Assembly (NCBI GenBank): GCA_900764415.1
Contig: CAAFOA010000082.1
Span: 1-8,621 of the forward strand
Origin: an uncultured Collinsella sp.
GTDB lineage: Bacteria; Actinomycetota; Coriobacteriia; Coriobacteriales; Coriobacteriaceae
DNA length: 8,621 nucleotides
Direction of reading: 5' to 3'
In this document: in pieces, positions 1 to 6,387 of the stretch
How positions within the stretch are numbered: position 1 is the first letter of the stretch
Layout of the letters: each line of letters starts with the position of its first letter
The notes under the pieces: model-generated
What the model was told of the DNA's origin: nothing
Databases searched by the model: none
The model's input: the letters and a program-made list of their open reading frames with translations, nothing else
Made by a program: the position numbers and the translations under genes

Positions 1-1722
1 CTGGCAGGCAGCGTAGAAGCTGTGGAAGTCGCCGGCGAGCTCCTCGGCAAAGTGCGTCAGACGGAACGGGGCGCGGTCGCGAGCGCAGCTGGCGATGAGG
101 TCGGTGAGCTCGTTGAGCTTACGCGAAAGGGCGAGCTCGGTCGGGTCGGTCAGCAGCGAGTAATCGACGTTCTCACCGATGGCCTTGGCGGCAACGGCCT
201 TCATGCCCATCTCATCAGCCTGCTCGGGCGTAACGTCAGCGGCACGGCGCAGGATGGAGCATAAGCGGGCGTGAGCATACTGCACGTAGTACACCGGGTT
301 GGAGTTATCACGCTTCTTAACGGCCTCGATGTCGAAGTCGACCATCTGGTTGGAGCTCTTGGAGATGAGCGTGTAGCGGGCGGCGTCAGAGCCGACCTCG
401 TCGACGAGCTCCTGCAGGGTCACCATGGTGCCCTTGCGCTTGGACATACGGACGGGCTTGCCGTTGCGCAGCAGGTTGACGAGCTGGCCCAGCAGAACCT
501 CGAACTTGCCGGGGTAACCGAGAGCGTCGCAGACGCAGCGGACGCGCTCGATGTAGCCGTGGTGGTCGGCGCCCCAGATGTCGATGACGTGGTCGACGCG
601 CTGGAACTTGTCCCAGTGATAGGCAACGTCGGAGGCGAAGTAGGTGTACTCGCCGTCGGACTTGATCAGGACGCGGTCCTTGTCGTCGCCCAGGTCGGTG
701 GAGCGGAACCACAGGGCGCCGTCCTTGGTGTAGAGGTAGCCCATCTTGTCGAGCTTCTCGAAAGCGCGGTCGACGGCGGAGGTGCCGGCAGTCTCGCCCT
801 CGGTGTCCTTCACATACAGCGAGCGCTCGGAGAACCAACGATCGAAGTCGCAGTTGACGGCGTGGCAGAGGTCGCGCATGTTGTCGACCATCTTCACGTA
901 ACCGCGCTCACGGAAGCTCTCCATGCGCTCCTGCGGATCGGCCTCGACCCACTTGTCGCCGTCGGTGCGCCAGAACTCGGCGGCCTCGTCGATGATGTAG
1001 TCGCCGCCGTAGGAGTCCTTGCCCAGCGTCTCGGCAAAGTTATCCTGGTACGGATGGGTCTCGGGATGCTCGTCGTTCTCGTCGGCGACAAAGGCGTCGC
1101 GGTCGGCGATCAGCAGCTTGTGAGCCTCATCGATGTCCACGCCCTGCTTGGCGATGATGTCGGCGAGCTGCATATAGCGCGTGCTGATGGAGTTGCCGAA
1201 GGTGTTCATCTGTGATCCGTGGTCGTTGATGTAGAACTCACGCTGGATATCGTAACCGGCGTGGTCCATAACACGGCAGAGGGAGTCGCCCAGAGCGGCC
1301 CAGCGGCCATGGCCGATGTGCATGGGGCCGACGGGGTTGGCGGAAACGAACTCGACCTGGGTCTTCAGGCCGCCGCCGACATTGGACTTAGCGAAGTCCA
1401 TGCCCTTCTCGCGGGCCTCGCCGAAGATGGCGTTCTTGACGGCGACGGAGAGGTAGAAGTTGATGAAGCCGGGGCCTGCGATCTCGACCTTCTCGATCGC
1501 GGGGTCCTCGGGCATATGGGCAACGACGGCCTCGGCGATCTTGCGCGGAGCGCAGTGAGCCAGCTTGGCGGACTTCAGGGCCATGGTGGAGGTCCACTCG
1601 CCATGAGAAGTGTCAGCCGGTCGCTCGATGGCGCAATCGTCAAGTTCAAATGCGGAAAGGTCGCCGGCCTCCTGGGCCGCAGCAAGCGCAGCGCGTACCA
1701 GCTCTTCAATCTTCTCGGGCAT
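1..1722 (-). CDS. argS: Arginyl-tRNA synthetase (class I), C-terminus cut by window edge
   Basis: Cytoplasmic enzyme that attaches arginine to tRNA-Arg using ATP. The frame is open from the ATG at 1720-1722 to the left edge, giving 574 residues. Bacterial ArgS is usually about 550-600 residues, so probably only a short tail is missing. Residues 1-100 or so form the ArgS-specific N-terminal tRNA-recognition domain. The class I signature HIGH is at residues 135-138 within NPVGPMHIGHGRWAALGDS. The KMSKS-equivalent is MSKRKG at residues 426-431, followed by TMVTLQELVDEVG. The C-terminal helical anticodon-binding (DALR) domain ends at the edge with HFAEEL...FHSFYAACQ, a typical ArgS ending. A strong ribosome binding site, GGAGGAT, lies 2 bases upstream of the ATG and fixes the start. 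The gene is divergent from the CarD-family gene across a 342-base gap. No T-box leader is visible. Identification is secure from the motifs and overall architecture. Confidence 0.97.
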   Translation of the reverse strand, partial: MPEKIEELVRAALAAAQEAGDLSAFELDDCAIERPADTSHGEWTSTMALKSAKLAHCAPRKIAEAVVAHMPEDPAIEKVEIAGPGFINFYLSVAVKNAIFGEAREKGMDFAKSNVGGGLKTQVEFVSANPVGPMHIGHGRWAALGDSLCRVMDHAGYDIQREFYINDHGSQMNTFGNSISTRYMQLADIIAKQGVDIDEAHKLLIADRDAFVADENDEHPETHPYQDNFAETLGKDSYGGDYIIDEAAEFWRTDGDKWVEADPQERMESFRERGYVKMVDNMRDLCHAVNCDFDRWFSERSLYVKDTEGETAGTSAVDRAFEKLDKMGYLYTKDGALWFRSTDLGDDKDRVLIKSDGEYTYFASDVAYHWDKFQRVDHVIDIWGADHHGYIERVRCVCDALGYPGKFEVLLGQLVNLLRNGKPVRMSKRKGTMVTLQELVDEVGSDAARYTLISKSSNQMVDFDIEAVKKRDNSNPVYYVQYAHARLCSILRRAADVTPEQADEMGMKAVAAKAIGENVDYSLLTDPTELALSRKLNELTDLIASCARDRAPFRLTHFAEELAGDFHSFYAACQ

Positions 1723-1789
1723 AGATCCTCCTTGTGTTAAAGCCCCCGAGCTCTTGGTCACTCGTAGGGCAAAAGCCAGAGTTTGTAGC

Positions 1790-1818
1790 ACTCTATCACA
1801 AGCGACGCACACTGTCGC
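1790..1818 (-). promoter_or_regulatory. Possible argS promoter
   Basis: On the minus strand, GCGACA (1813-1818) and TAGAGT (1790-1795) are spaced by 17 bases. Each matches the sigma-70-type consensus at 4 of 6 positions. The site would give a leader of roughly 60 bases before the argS ATG. The match is weak and other placements are possible. Confidence 0.25.
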
Positions 1819-2006
1819 AGGGTAAAGCCAATCGAAATTGCATATGCACAAAAATGACTACCGCTCTTGCGCGGTGGTACAAAGTTGGCGGTTTGCCTGC
1901 AATTTATACACGTTCTGGAAATGCATAAACGCTTGAATAAGCCGTTCTATTTATCGAATACTCTTACCTATCAGAGTTGTGTGCTTTTCCTGCATAAAGT
2001 AAGGGT

Positions 2007-2035
2007 TTGCGCACGTCAGCGTGTTATTCTAGACA
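2007..2035 (+). promoter_or_regulatory. Probable promoter of the CarD-family gene
   Basis: TTGCGC (2007-2012) is followed after 17 bases by TAGACA (2030-2035). An overlapping alternative is an extended -10, TGTTATTCT (2022-2030), which has no good -35. Either would start transcription about 20-30 bases ahead of the ATG at 2065. The ribosome binding site GGAGG at 2056-2060 lies downstream of both. A promoter in this interval is likely, but its exact position is uncertain. Confidence 0.4.
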
Positions 2036-2064
2036 TACGTAAATTCGTATAAGTTGGAGGTAGC

Positions 2065-2550
2065 ATGTTCTCAATCGGTCAACACGTCATTCATCCGGGT
2101 CAGGGAGTCTGCACCGTCGTCGGTTTTAGGGACGACACGCCGCAGCCCATGCTGTTGCTCGAGACCAAGCAGGGACATGCGCAGACGATCCTTATGTACC
2201 CCGTGGCGCAGGCCGATCGTTTGCACGCCGCCATCTCCCAGCAAGATGCCGAGCACCTGCTGAGCCACTACGACGAGCTGGAGTGCGACACCTTTACCGA
2301 GCGCAACAGCTCGCTCGAGGAGACGCACTTTAAGCAGCAGCTTAAGCTGGGTGCGCCCGAGACGGTCCGCGTGGCAAAAACCATGATGCACCGTATTCGC
2401 CAGGCCGAGGAAGCAGACAAAAAACCCAGCTCCTACTACATGCGCGTACTCAAGGAAGCCAAGCGCCGCTCCATCGAGGAGTTCGCCGTGGCCCTGGGCG
2501 TCACCGAGGAGGACGCCGAAGCCCGCCTAGCCCAAGCCGCCCTCAACTAA
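2065..2550 (+). CDS. CarD/CdnL-family transcription regulator
   Basis: The 161-residue cytoplasmic protein matches the CarD_CdnL_TRCF family in size (Mycobacterium CarD is 162 residues) and layout. Residues 1-55 form the RNA-polymerase-interacting Tudor-like domain, beginning MFSIGQHVIHPGQGVCTVVG, which matches the family pattern of F-x-x-G-x-x-V-x-x-P-x-x-G-x-G. Residues 58-160 form the all-helical DNA-contacting domain, including the conserved tract SIEEFAVALGVTEEDAEARL at about 136-155. Family members bind the RNA polymerase beta subunit and stabilise or alter the open promoter complex, often at rRNA and housekeeping promoters. Oddity: the protein contains no tryptophan, whereas mycobacterial and Thermus CarD use a conserved Trp in the helical domain to wedge the -10 junction. 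It may therefore be a divergent paralogue. The start is set by GGAGG 4 bases upstream of the ATG. It is followed by a strong terminator and so is probably monocistronic. The family call is secure; the exact function is not. Confidence 0.88.
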   Translation: MFSIGQHVIHPGQGVCTVVGFRDDTPQPMLLLETKQGHAQTILMYPVAQADRLHAAISQQDAEHLLSHYDELECDTFTERNSSLEETHFKQQLKLGAPETVRVAKTMMHRIRQAEEADKKPSSYYMRVLKEAKRRSIEEFAVALGVTEEDAEARLAQAALN

Positions 2551-2563
2551 CCCATCCGCACCA

Positions 2564-2604
2564 AAAACCACCACAAAGGGGACAGGCACCTTTGTGGTGG
2601 TTTT
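2564..2604 (+). terminator. Rho-independent terminator of the CarD-family gene
   Basis: A perfect 16-base-pair inverted repeat, 2564-2579 with 2589-2604, surrounds a 9-base loop (GGACAGGCA). It ends in a T-rich tract (TTTTCTTGTT, 2601-2610) 13 bases after the stop codon. The loop region contains GGGGACAGGCACC, a core shared with other intergenic hairpins in this window. A similar 41-base palindrome is found at 3263-3303. Confidence 0.85.
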
Positions 2605-2620
2605 CTTGTTCTAGTAGTAT
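2592..2620 (+). promoter_or_regulatory. Possible promoter of the HD-domain gene
   Basis: TTGTGG (2592-2597) and TAGTAT (2615-2620) are spaced by 17 bases, about 38 bases ahead of the ATG at 2659. The -35 would lie inside the 3' arm of the preceding terminator stem. This is a plausible compact arrangement, but the consensus match is only moderate. Confidence 0.3.
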
Positions 2621-2658
2621 TCATTCTTATCGATACCCACGAGCACAAGGAGTCCCTT

Positions 2659-3258
2659 ATGGCAGAGCCGCTTACCGCCGGAATCACCCGCGACCGCGCG
2701 TTCGAACTGCTCAACGAGCACAACAAGGACCCGTTCCACATCACCCATGGCGAGACGGTCGAGGGAACTATGCGCTACTTTGCGCGCGAGTTCGACCCCG
2801 AGAACGAGGAGTTTTGGGGCATCGTCGGTCTGCTGCACGACCTGGATTGGGAGGAGCATGAGGACGACCCCATGAATCACACCATCTATGCCGCCGAGAT
2901 TCTTGAGGGCGAAGGTGCGTCTCCCGAGCTTATCCGTGCCATCCAGACACACACGTCCGACTTCAACTCTTCGCTGCCCAAGCCCGAGCTGCAGATGGAA
3001 AAGATCCTGTTTGCCTGCGATGAGCTCACCGGCCTGATTGGCGCCGCCGTCATCATGCGCCCGAGCAAGAGCGTCATGGACTTTACGACCAAGTCGCTCA
3101 AAAAGAAATTCAAGGACAAGCGCTTTGCCGCCGGCTGCTCGCGCGATGTGATTTCGCAGGGTGCCGAGATGCTGGGCTGGGAGCTTCCCGAACTCTTTGA
3201 CCGCACCATCGCGGCCATGCAGTCCTTCGCCCCCGACCGCGACACCTTTCAGGCCTAG
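2659..3258 (+). CDS. HD-domain phosphohydrolase, substrate unknown
   Basis: A 199-residue soluble protein of the HD superfamily, whose members are metal-dependent phosphohydrolases or phosphodiesterases. Candidate metal ligands appear in the expected order: His30 (FHITHGETV), the His60-Asp61 doublet in GLLHDLDWEEHEDD, His74, His98 (IQTHTSD) and Asp121 (ACDELTGL). The domain spans roughly residues 15-130. The C-terminal part (140-199) is helical and rich in lysine around 145-155. No signal peptide, membrane segment or partner domain is visible, so it appears to be a stand-alone HD protein. The start is supported by AAGGAG at 2647-2652, 6 bases from the ATG. The gene is bracketed by two closely related terminator palindromes (2564-2604 and 3263-3303), so it is probably transcribed alone. 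The fold is well supported, but nothing here identifies the substrate. Confidence 0.85.
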   Translation: MAEPLTAGITRDRAFELLNEHNKDPFHITHGETVEGTMRYFAREFDPENEEFWGIVGLLHDLDWEEHEDDPMNHTIYAAEILEGEGASPELIRAIQTHTSDFNSSLPKPELQMEKILFACDELTGLIGAAVIMRPSKSVMDFTTKSLKKKFKDKRFAAGCSRDVISQGAEMLGWELPELFDRTIAAMQSFAPDRDTFQA

Positions 3259-3262
3259 CACC

Positions 3263-3303
3263 AAAATCACCGCAAAGGGGCTTGGCCCCTTTGCGGTGAT
3301 TTT
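3263..3303. terminator. Bidirectional terminator between the HD gene and proA
   Basis: A perfect 18-base-pair inverted repeat, 3263-3280 with 3286-3303, surrounds a 5-base loop (CTTGG). On the plus strand the stem runs into TTTTTT (3300-3305). On the minus strand it ends in TTTT. It lies 5 bases after the HD stop codon and 13 bases from the proA stop codon, so it can serve both convergent genes. Confidence 0.9.
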
Positions 3304-3315
3304 TTGCGCGGGCGT

Positions 3316-4602
3316 TTAGGGGCGGACCTGGCCGGTGCCGCGGAGCTTGTATTTGTAGGTGGTGAGGGCCTCGGCGGCAAAGGGGCCGCGGGCATGGAGC
3401 TTTTGGGTCGAGATGCCGATCTCGGCACCCAGCCCAAACTCGCCGCCGTCAGTGAAGCGCGTGCTGGCGTTGGCGTAAACTGCCGAGGCATCGACCGCAT
3501 CCAGGAAGCGCTCACAGGCATCCTCGTCCTCGGCAACGATGGCCTCGGAGTGCATGGTGCCGTAGCGGTTGATGTGTGCGATGGCCTCGTCCTCGTTCGC
3601 CACGACCTTCACGCTCATCTCGAGCGCCAGGTACTCACGGCCCCAGTCCTCCTCAGTCGCGGCAACATAGTCGTCGCTCTCGACAAGCCCAGCGTCGGCG
3701 CATGCGGCGCACGTGGCCTCGTCGCCGTGAATCAGCACGCCGTGGTCGTGCAGCACGGCAACGACTGCGGGCAAAAACGCGTCGGCCACGGCACGGTCGA
3801 CCAGCAGCGACTCGGCGGCATTGCACACGCCCACGCGCTGGGTCTTGGCATTGACGATAATGTTGAGCGCCTTGTCAAAGTCGGCGGATTCATGCACGTA
3901 GATATGGCAGTTACCCGTGCCCGTCTCGATCACCGGTACAAGCGACTCGCGCACGCAGCGCTGAATCAGGCCCGCACCGCCACGCGGAATAAGCACGTCG
4001 ACGATGCCGCGGAGCTTCATGAGCTCGCCGGTGGCCTCGCGGTCGGTAGACTCGATCATCGACACAGCCTCGCGCGGGAAACTCTGGACTTCAAGCGCAT
4101 CGGCCAACAGCTCGGCAATCATGGCGCACGAGTGATAGGCCAGCGAACCGCCGCGCAGAATGCAGGCGTTGCCGGTGCGGATGCAGATGCCCGCGGCGTC
4201 GGCCGTTACGTTGGGGCGCGCCTCGTAGACCATGGCGACCAGACCCAGCGGCACGCTCACACGGGTGATGTCCACGCCGCTTGCAAGCACGCGGTGGTCG
4301 AGCACGCGGCCGACAGGATCGGGCAGCTCGGCGAGCTTCTCCAGGCCGGCGGCCATGCCCTCAACGCGCTCGGGCGTCAGCAACAGGCGATCGAGGAGCC
4401 CCGTCGAGGTGCCCGCATCGCGCGCGGCGGACATATCGAGCTCGTTGGCGGCAACGATGGAATCGACACCGTCGCGCAGCGCTGCGGCCATGGCGCGCAC
4501 GGCCTCCTGACGCTGCTCATCGCTCGCCGTGGCAAGCGATGCCGACGCTGCCTTGGCGGCAACGGCAAGATCGTGGACATACGTAGCTATATCGACCGAC
4601 AT
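3316..4602 (-). CDS. proA: Glutamate-5-semialdehyde dehydrogenase (gamma-glutamyl phosphate reductase)
   Basis: The 428-residue cytoplasmic enzyme of the aldehyde dehydrogenase superfamily reduces gamma-glutamyl phosphate with NADPH to glutamate 5-semialdehyde, the second step of proline synthesis. Its length fits the family (about 415-430). Visible signatures include VPLGLVAMVYEARPNVTADA (about 117-136), GNACILRGGS (144-153), the GGAGLI loop (208-213), ETGTGNCHIYVH (226-237), and the catalytic cysteine Cys260 in QRVGVCNAAESLLV. The C-terminal block ASTRFTDGGEFGLGAEIGIS is also typical of ProA. The ATG at 4600-4602 has only a modest purine-rich ribosome binding site (GAAAGGG). ProA is not in an operon with proB, which lies 1.8 kb away with a peptidase-like gene of opposite strand between them. 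It shares a 113-base divergent region with that gene. No convincing minus-strand promoter could be picked. Confidence 0.97.
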   Translation of the reverse strand: MSVDIATYVHDLAVAAKAASASLATASDEQRQEAVRAMAAALRDGVDSIVAANELDMSAARDAGTSTGLLDRLLLTPERVEGMAAGLEKLAELPDPVGRVLDHRVLASGVDITRVSVPLGLVAMVYEARPNVTADAAGICIRTGNACILRGGSLAYHSCAMIAELLADALEVQSFPREAVSMIESTDREATGELMKLRGIVDVLIPRGGAGLIQRCVRESLVPVIETGTGNCHIYVHESADFDKALNIIVNAKTQRVGVCNAAESLLVDRAVADAFLPAVVAVLHDHGVLIHGDEATCAACADAGLVESDDYVAATEEDWGREYLALEMSVKVVANEDEAIAHINRYGTMHSEAIVAEDEDACERFLDAVDASAVYANASTRFTDGGEFGLGAEIGISTQKLHARGPFAAEALTTYKYKLRGTGQVRP

Positions 4603-4646
4603 GGGCGGCCCTTTCTCTTAGATGTTTGCCATCCATGGTAGCCGAT

Positions 4647-4677
4647 TTGTGCATGCCCTCGCCCGCGGCGGTAGAAT
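4647..4677 (+). promoter_or_regulatory. Probable promoter of the S33 hydrolase gene
   Basis: A good -10 element, TAGAAT (4672-4677), lies about 39 bases upstream of the ATG at 4716. TTGTGC (4647-4652) is a possible -35 at a long 19-base spacing. The -10 matches the consensus at 5 of 6 positions. It argues against translation starting at the upstream in-frame ATG at 4626, which would lie before the transcription start. Confidence 0.45.
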
Positions 4678-4715
4678 TGGTCAACCCGAAACACCGCAAC
4701 GAACGGAAGTACCGC

Positions 4716-6134
4716 ATGGCCCTCATCACTTCATACAACGTCCCCGGCCTCTATGTCGAGGACCACAGCATCGACGTCCCCCTTGACTGGCGCGGCCTGG
4801 AGCCGATGCTCCTGGCCGTCGGCAGCACCATGCGCCGCGGCGCCATGCCGGCGCCCATCGCCGGTGCGCCCGAGAGCATCAAGCTCTTCTACCGCGTGGT
4901 TTGCGCGCCCGACCGCATCAACGACGATCTGCCGCTGCTCCTGTTTTTGCAGGGCGGCCCCGGCGGCGAGAGCCCGCGTCCGCTGTCGCCCACAAGCGAC
5001 GGCTGGATCGAGGAGGCCGTCAAGCACTTCCGCGTCGTCCTGCCCGACCAGCGCGGCACCGGGCGCAGCAGCTGTGTAGACGGGAGCACGATTGCCGCAC
5101 TGGGCGAGCGCGCGACGGCGGCCGGCTCCGATGCCGCGCGCTCGCAGGCTGACTTCCTCAAGCGTCACCTCGCCAGCTCCATCGTGCGCGATTTTGAGTA
5201 CCTGCGCCTGGTGGGCTTTGGCGGTAAGCCCTGGATCACGCTCGGCCAGAGCTACGGCGGCTTTTTGACGCTGAGCTACCTGTCGCTCTTCCCCGAGGGC
5301 GTGGCGGCGAGCTTTACCTGCGGCGGCATTCCGCACGTGCCGGCGAGCGCCAGCGAGGTCTACGCGCACACCTTCCCACGCATGGCAGCCAAGACGCAGC
5401 AGTATTACGACCGCTACCCCGCCGATGCCGAGCGCGTGGCGGCGCTGGCCGATGCGATCGAGGAGCAAAAGCCCGTACTGCCCGACGGCTCGCCAATGAC
5501 GGTGGAGCGCCTACAGCTTATGGGCAGCGACTTTGGCATGAAGCCGAGCTTTGAGCGCATGCACTGGATTATCGACCATGCGTTTGTTGATGGCGACGGC
5601 ACGCTGAGCTGCGGTGCCTCAGTATCCGATAGCTTTTTGATGCGCGCTTTCGAGCGCACCAACACGCGCACGAATCCGCTGTACTGGACGCTGCAAGAGT
5701 TCATCTACGCCGATGGCGACACCATGCCCATTCGCTGGGCCGCGGCAGAGGAAAAGGCACACCGCGCCGAGTTCGACACGCTCGCGCGCCCGCTCATGTT
5801 TACCGGCGAGGCCATGTTCCCGTGGATGTTCGAGCAGATGCCCGAGCTCAAGCCCTTCAAGCCCGCGATGGAACTGCTGATGGAAGACACGAGCTGGGAC
5901 AAGATTTACGACCCGCAGCGCCTAGCATGCAATGAGGTGCCACTCCAGGCCGCCGTGTACTTCGATGACATGTACGTGGACTCGGGCATGCAGCTCGACA
6001 CGCTCAGCCGCGTGGGCAACTCGCACGCCTGGGTGACCAACGAGTTCGAGCACGATGGACTGCACGGCAGCGAGGTATTCAAGCACCTCTTCGACGAAGC
6101 CCTCAACCGCGGAGACCTGCGTCGAATCTTCTAG
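4716..6134 (+). CDS. Alpha/beta hydrolase, proline iminopeptidase-like (peptidase family S33)
   Basis: A 472-residue cytoplasmic alpha/beta-hydrolase of the S33 type; no signal peptide is seen. Residues 73-84 carry the oxyanion motif (PLLLFLQGGPGG), 110-117 carry PDQRGTGR, and the nucleophile elbow GQSYGG at 177-182 places the catalytic serine at Ser179. A helical cap region occupies about 205-400. Toward the C-terminus, VYFDDMYVDSG (414-424) probably supplies the acid and TNEFEHDGLHGSE (441-453) the catalytic histidine, most likely His447. Family members release N-terminal proline or other residues from short peptides, so peptide or proline salvage is the likely role; the true specificity is unknown. 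I chose the ATG at 4716 because the TAGAAT box at 4672 and a GGAAG ribosome binding site (4705-4709) precede it, and family similarity begins just after it. An upstream in-frame ATG at 4626 would add 30 unlikely residues. The gene sits between proA and proB, on the opposite strand to both. Confidence 0.85.
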   Translation: MALITSYNVPGLYVEDHSIDVPLDWRGLEPMLLAVGSTMRRGAMPAPIAGAPESIKLFYRVVCAPDRINDDLPLLLFLQGGPGGESPRPLSPTSDGWIEEAVKHFRVVLPDQRGTGRSSCVDGSTIAALGERATAAGSDAARSQADFLKRHLASSIVRDFEYLRLVGFGGKPWITLGQSYGGFLTLSYLSLFPEGVAASFTCGGIPHVPASASEVYAHTFPRMAAKTQQYYDRYPADAERVAALADAIEEQKPVLPDGSPMTVERLQLMGSDFGMKPSFERMHWIIDHAFVDGDGTLSCGASVSDSFLMRAFERTNTRTNPLYWTLQEFIYADGDTMPIRWAAAEEKAHRAEFDTLARPLMFTGEAMFPWMFEQMPELKPFKPAMELLMEDTSWDKIYDPQRLACNEVPLQAAVYFDDMYVDSGMQLDTLSRVGNSHAWVTNEFEHDGLHGSEVFKHLFDEALNRGDLRRIF

Positions 6135-6143
6135 CGAGGGAGT

Positions 6144-6183
6144 GTCCCCAAGTGCCGGCACAAAAGGAACGTCCCCAAGTGCC
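6144..6183. repeat. GTCCCCAAGTGCC direct repeat with hairpin (REP-like)
   Basis: The 13-base sequence GTCCCCAAGTGCC occurs twice, at 6144-6156 and 6171-6183, 27 bases apart. Between the copies, GGCAC (6157-6161) pairs with GTGCC (6179-6183) across a 17-base loop. GTGCCGGCAC (6152-6161) is itself a perfect palindrome. It begins 9 bases after the hydrolase stop codon. The arrangement resembles a dimer of a short extragenic palindromic element whose outer copy is incomplete. It is not followed by a T-run, so it is unlikely to be a simple terminator. Confidence 0.6.
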
Positions 6184-6273
6184 AGGTTAATGAAGTCATT
6201 GCAGAAAGAGGACGGAAAGCGAAAACGCCCCTAAGCGAGTGGCTTTGTATCGTAGGTCGAACAAAAGAAGCGA

Positions 6274-6373
6274 GCGCCGCCCAGAGCGAACAAGTTGGCA
6301 TGAAAAAGGCGAGGCATAGACCTGATGGTCATGCCTCGCCTTTTGAATGACAAATTGTCGCTCTGGGCGGCGC
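6274..6373. repeat. Nested 100-base palindrome between convergent genes
   Basis: The outer arms 6274-6289 and 6358-6373 are a perfect 16-base inverted repeat (GCGCCGCCCAGAGCGA and its complement). Inside lies an imperfect 11-base-pair segment (6291-6301 with 6347-6357, two mismatches) after a bulged A at 6290. Inside that lies the perfect 14-base-pair terminator-like stem at 6304-6344. The whole could fold into one long hairpin. It ends 14 bases from the proB stop codon. The GC-rich outer arms are unusual for a plain terminator and suggest a palindromic element or miniature mobile element. Confidence 0.7.
6304..6344. terminator. Bidirectional terminator for proB and the S33 hydrolase gene
   Basis: A perfect 14-base-pair stem (6304-6317 with 6331-6344), continued by GACC/GGTC (6319-6322 with 6327-6330) after a bulged A, encloses a 4-base loop TGAT. 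Reading the minus strand, the stem ends in TTTTT (6303-6307), which suits termination after proB. On the plus strand it ends in TTTT, suiting the hydrolase transcript. Confidence 0.75.
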
Positions 6374-6387
6374 GCAGCGTCGACCCG

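Larger units (their letters stand above)
1723..2064. other. Divergent intergenic region between argS and the CarD-family gene
   Basis: This is 342 bases without a supportable gene. It is visibly richer in A and T than its surroundings, especially 1840-2050. The short reading frames here lack ribosome binding sites and recognisable protein features. It must hold the promoters for both flanking genes. A small hairpin, ACCGC (1860-1864) with GCGGT (1871-1875) around a 6-base loop, is the only local secondary structure noted. The remainder shows no tRNA, repeat array or small gene that I can support. Confidence 0.6.

Noticed and set aside
271..1215. A 314-codon plus-strand open frame antisense to argS
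   Set aside because: The argS frame has all the expected motifs. The antisense translation is a Val/Leu/Gly/Asp-rich shadow with no recognisable domain.
1860..1880. GGTGGTAC next to a small hairpin, resembling the T-box motif
   Set aside because: The ACCGC complement precedes rather than follows the motif, no specifier or antiterminator structure is visible, and the downstream gene on that strand is a CarD-family gene and not a synthetase or amino acid gene.
1734..2052. Short plus-strand open frames of about 60 codons in the argS-carD gap
   Set aside because: They overlap each other, have no ribosome binding sites and show no protein-like composition.
3304..4641. A 445-codon open frame on the plus strand across the whole of proA
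   Set aside because: It is antisense to a clear ProA protein, is full of low-complexity Ala/Gly/His/Arg/Val stretches, and has no family features. It is a by-product of GC-rich codon use.
4626..4715. An N-terminal extension of the hydrolase starting at the ATG at 4626
   Set aside because: The best -10 box (4672-4677) lies inside it, there is no ribosome binding site before 4626, and the added 30 residues do not look like family sequence.
4731..5468. A 245-codon minus-strand open frame antisense to the S33 hydrolase
   Set aside because: The plus strand carries a full set of hydrolase motifs. The antisense product shows none.
6144..6183. The GTCCCC direct repeat as a CRISPR array
   Set aside because: There are only two 13-base copies separated by 14 bases, too short for CRISPR repeats or spacers, and no cas genes are present.
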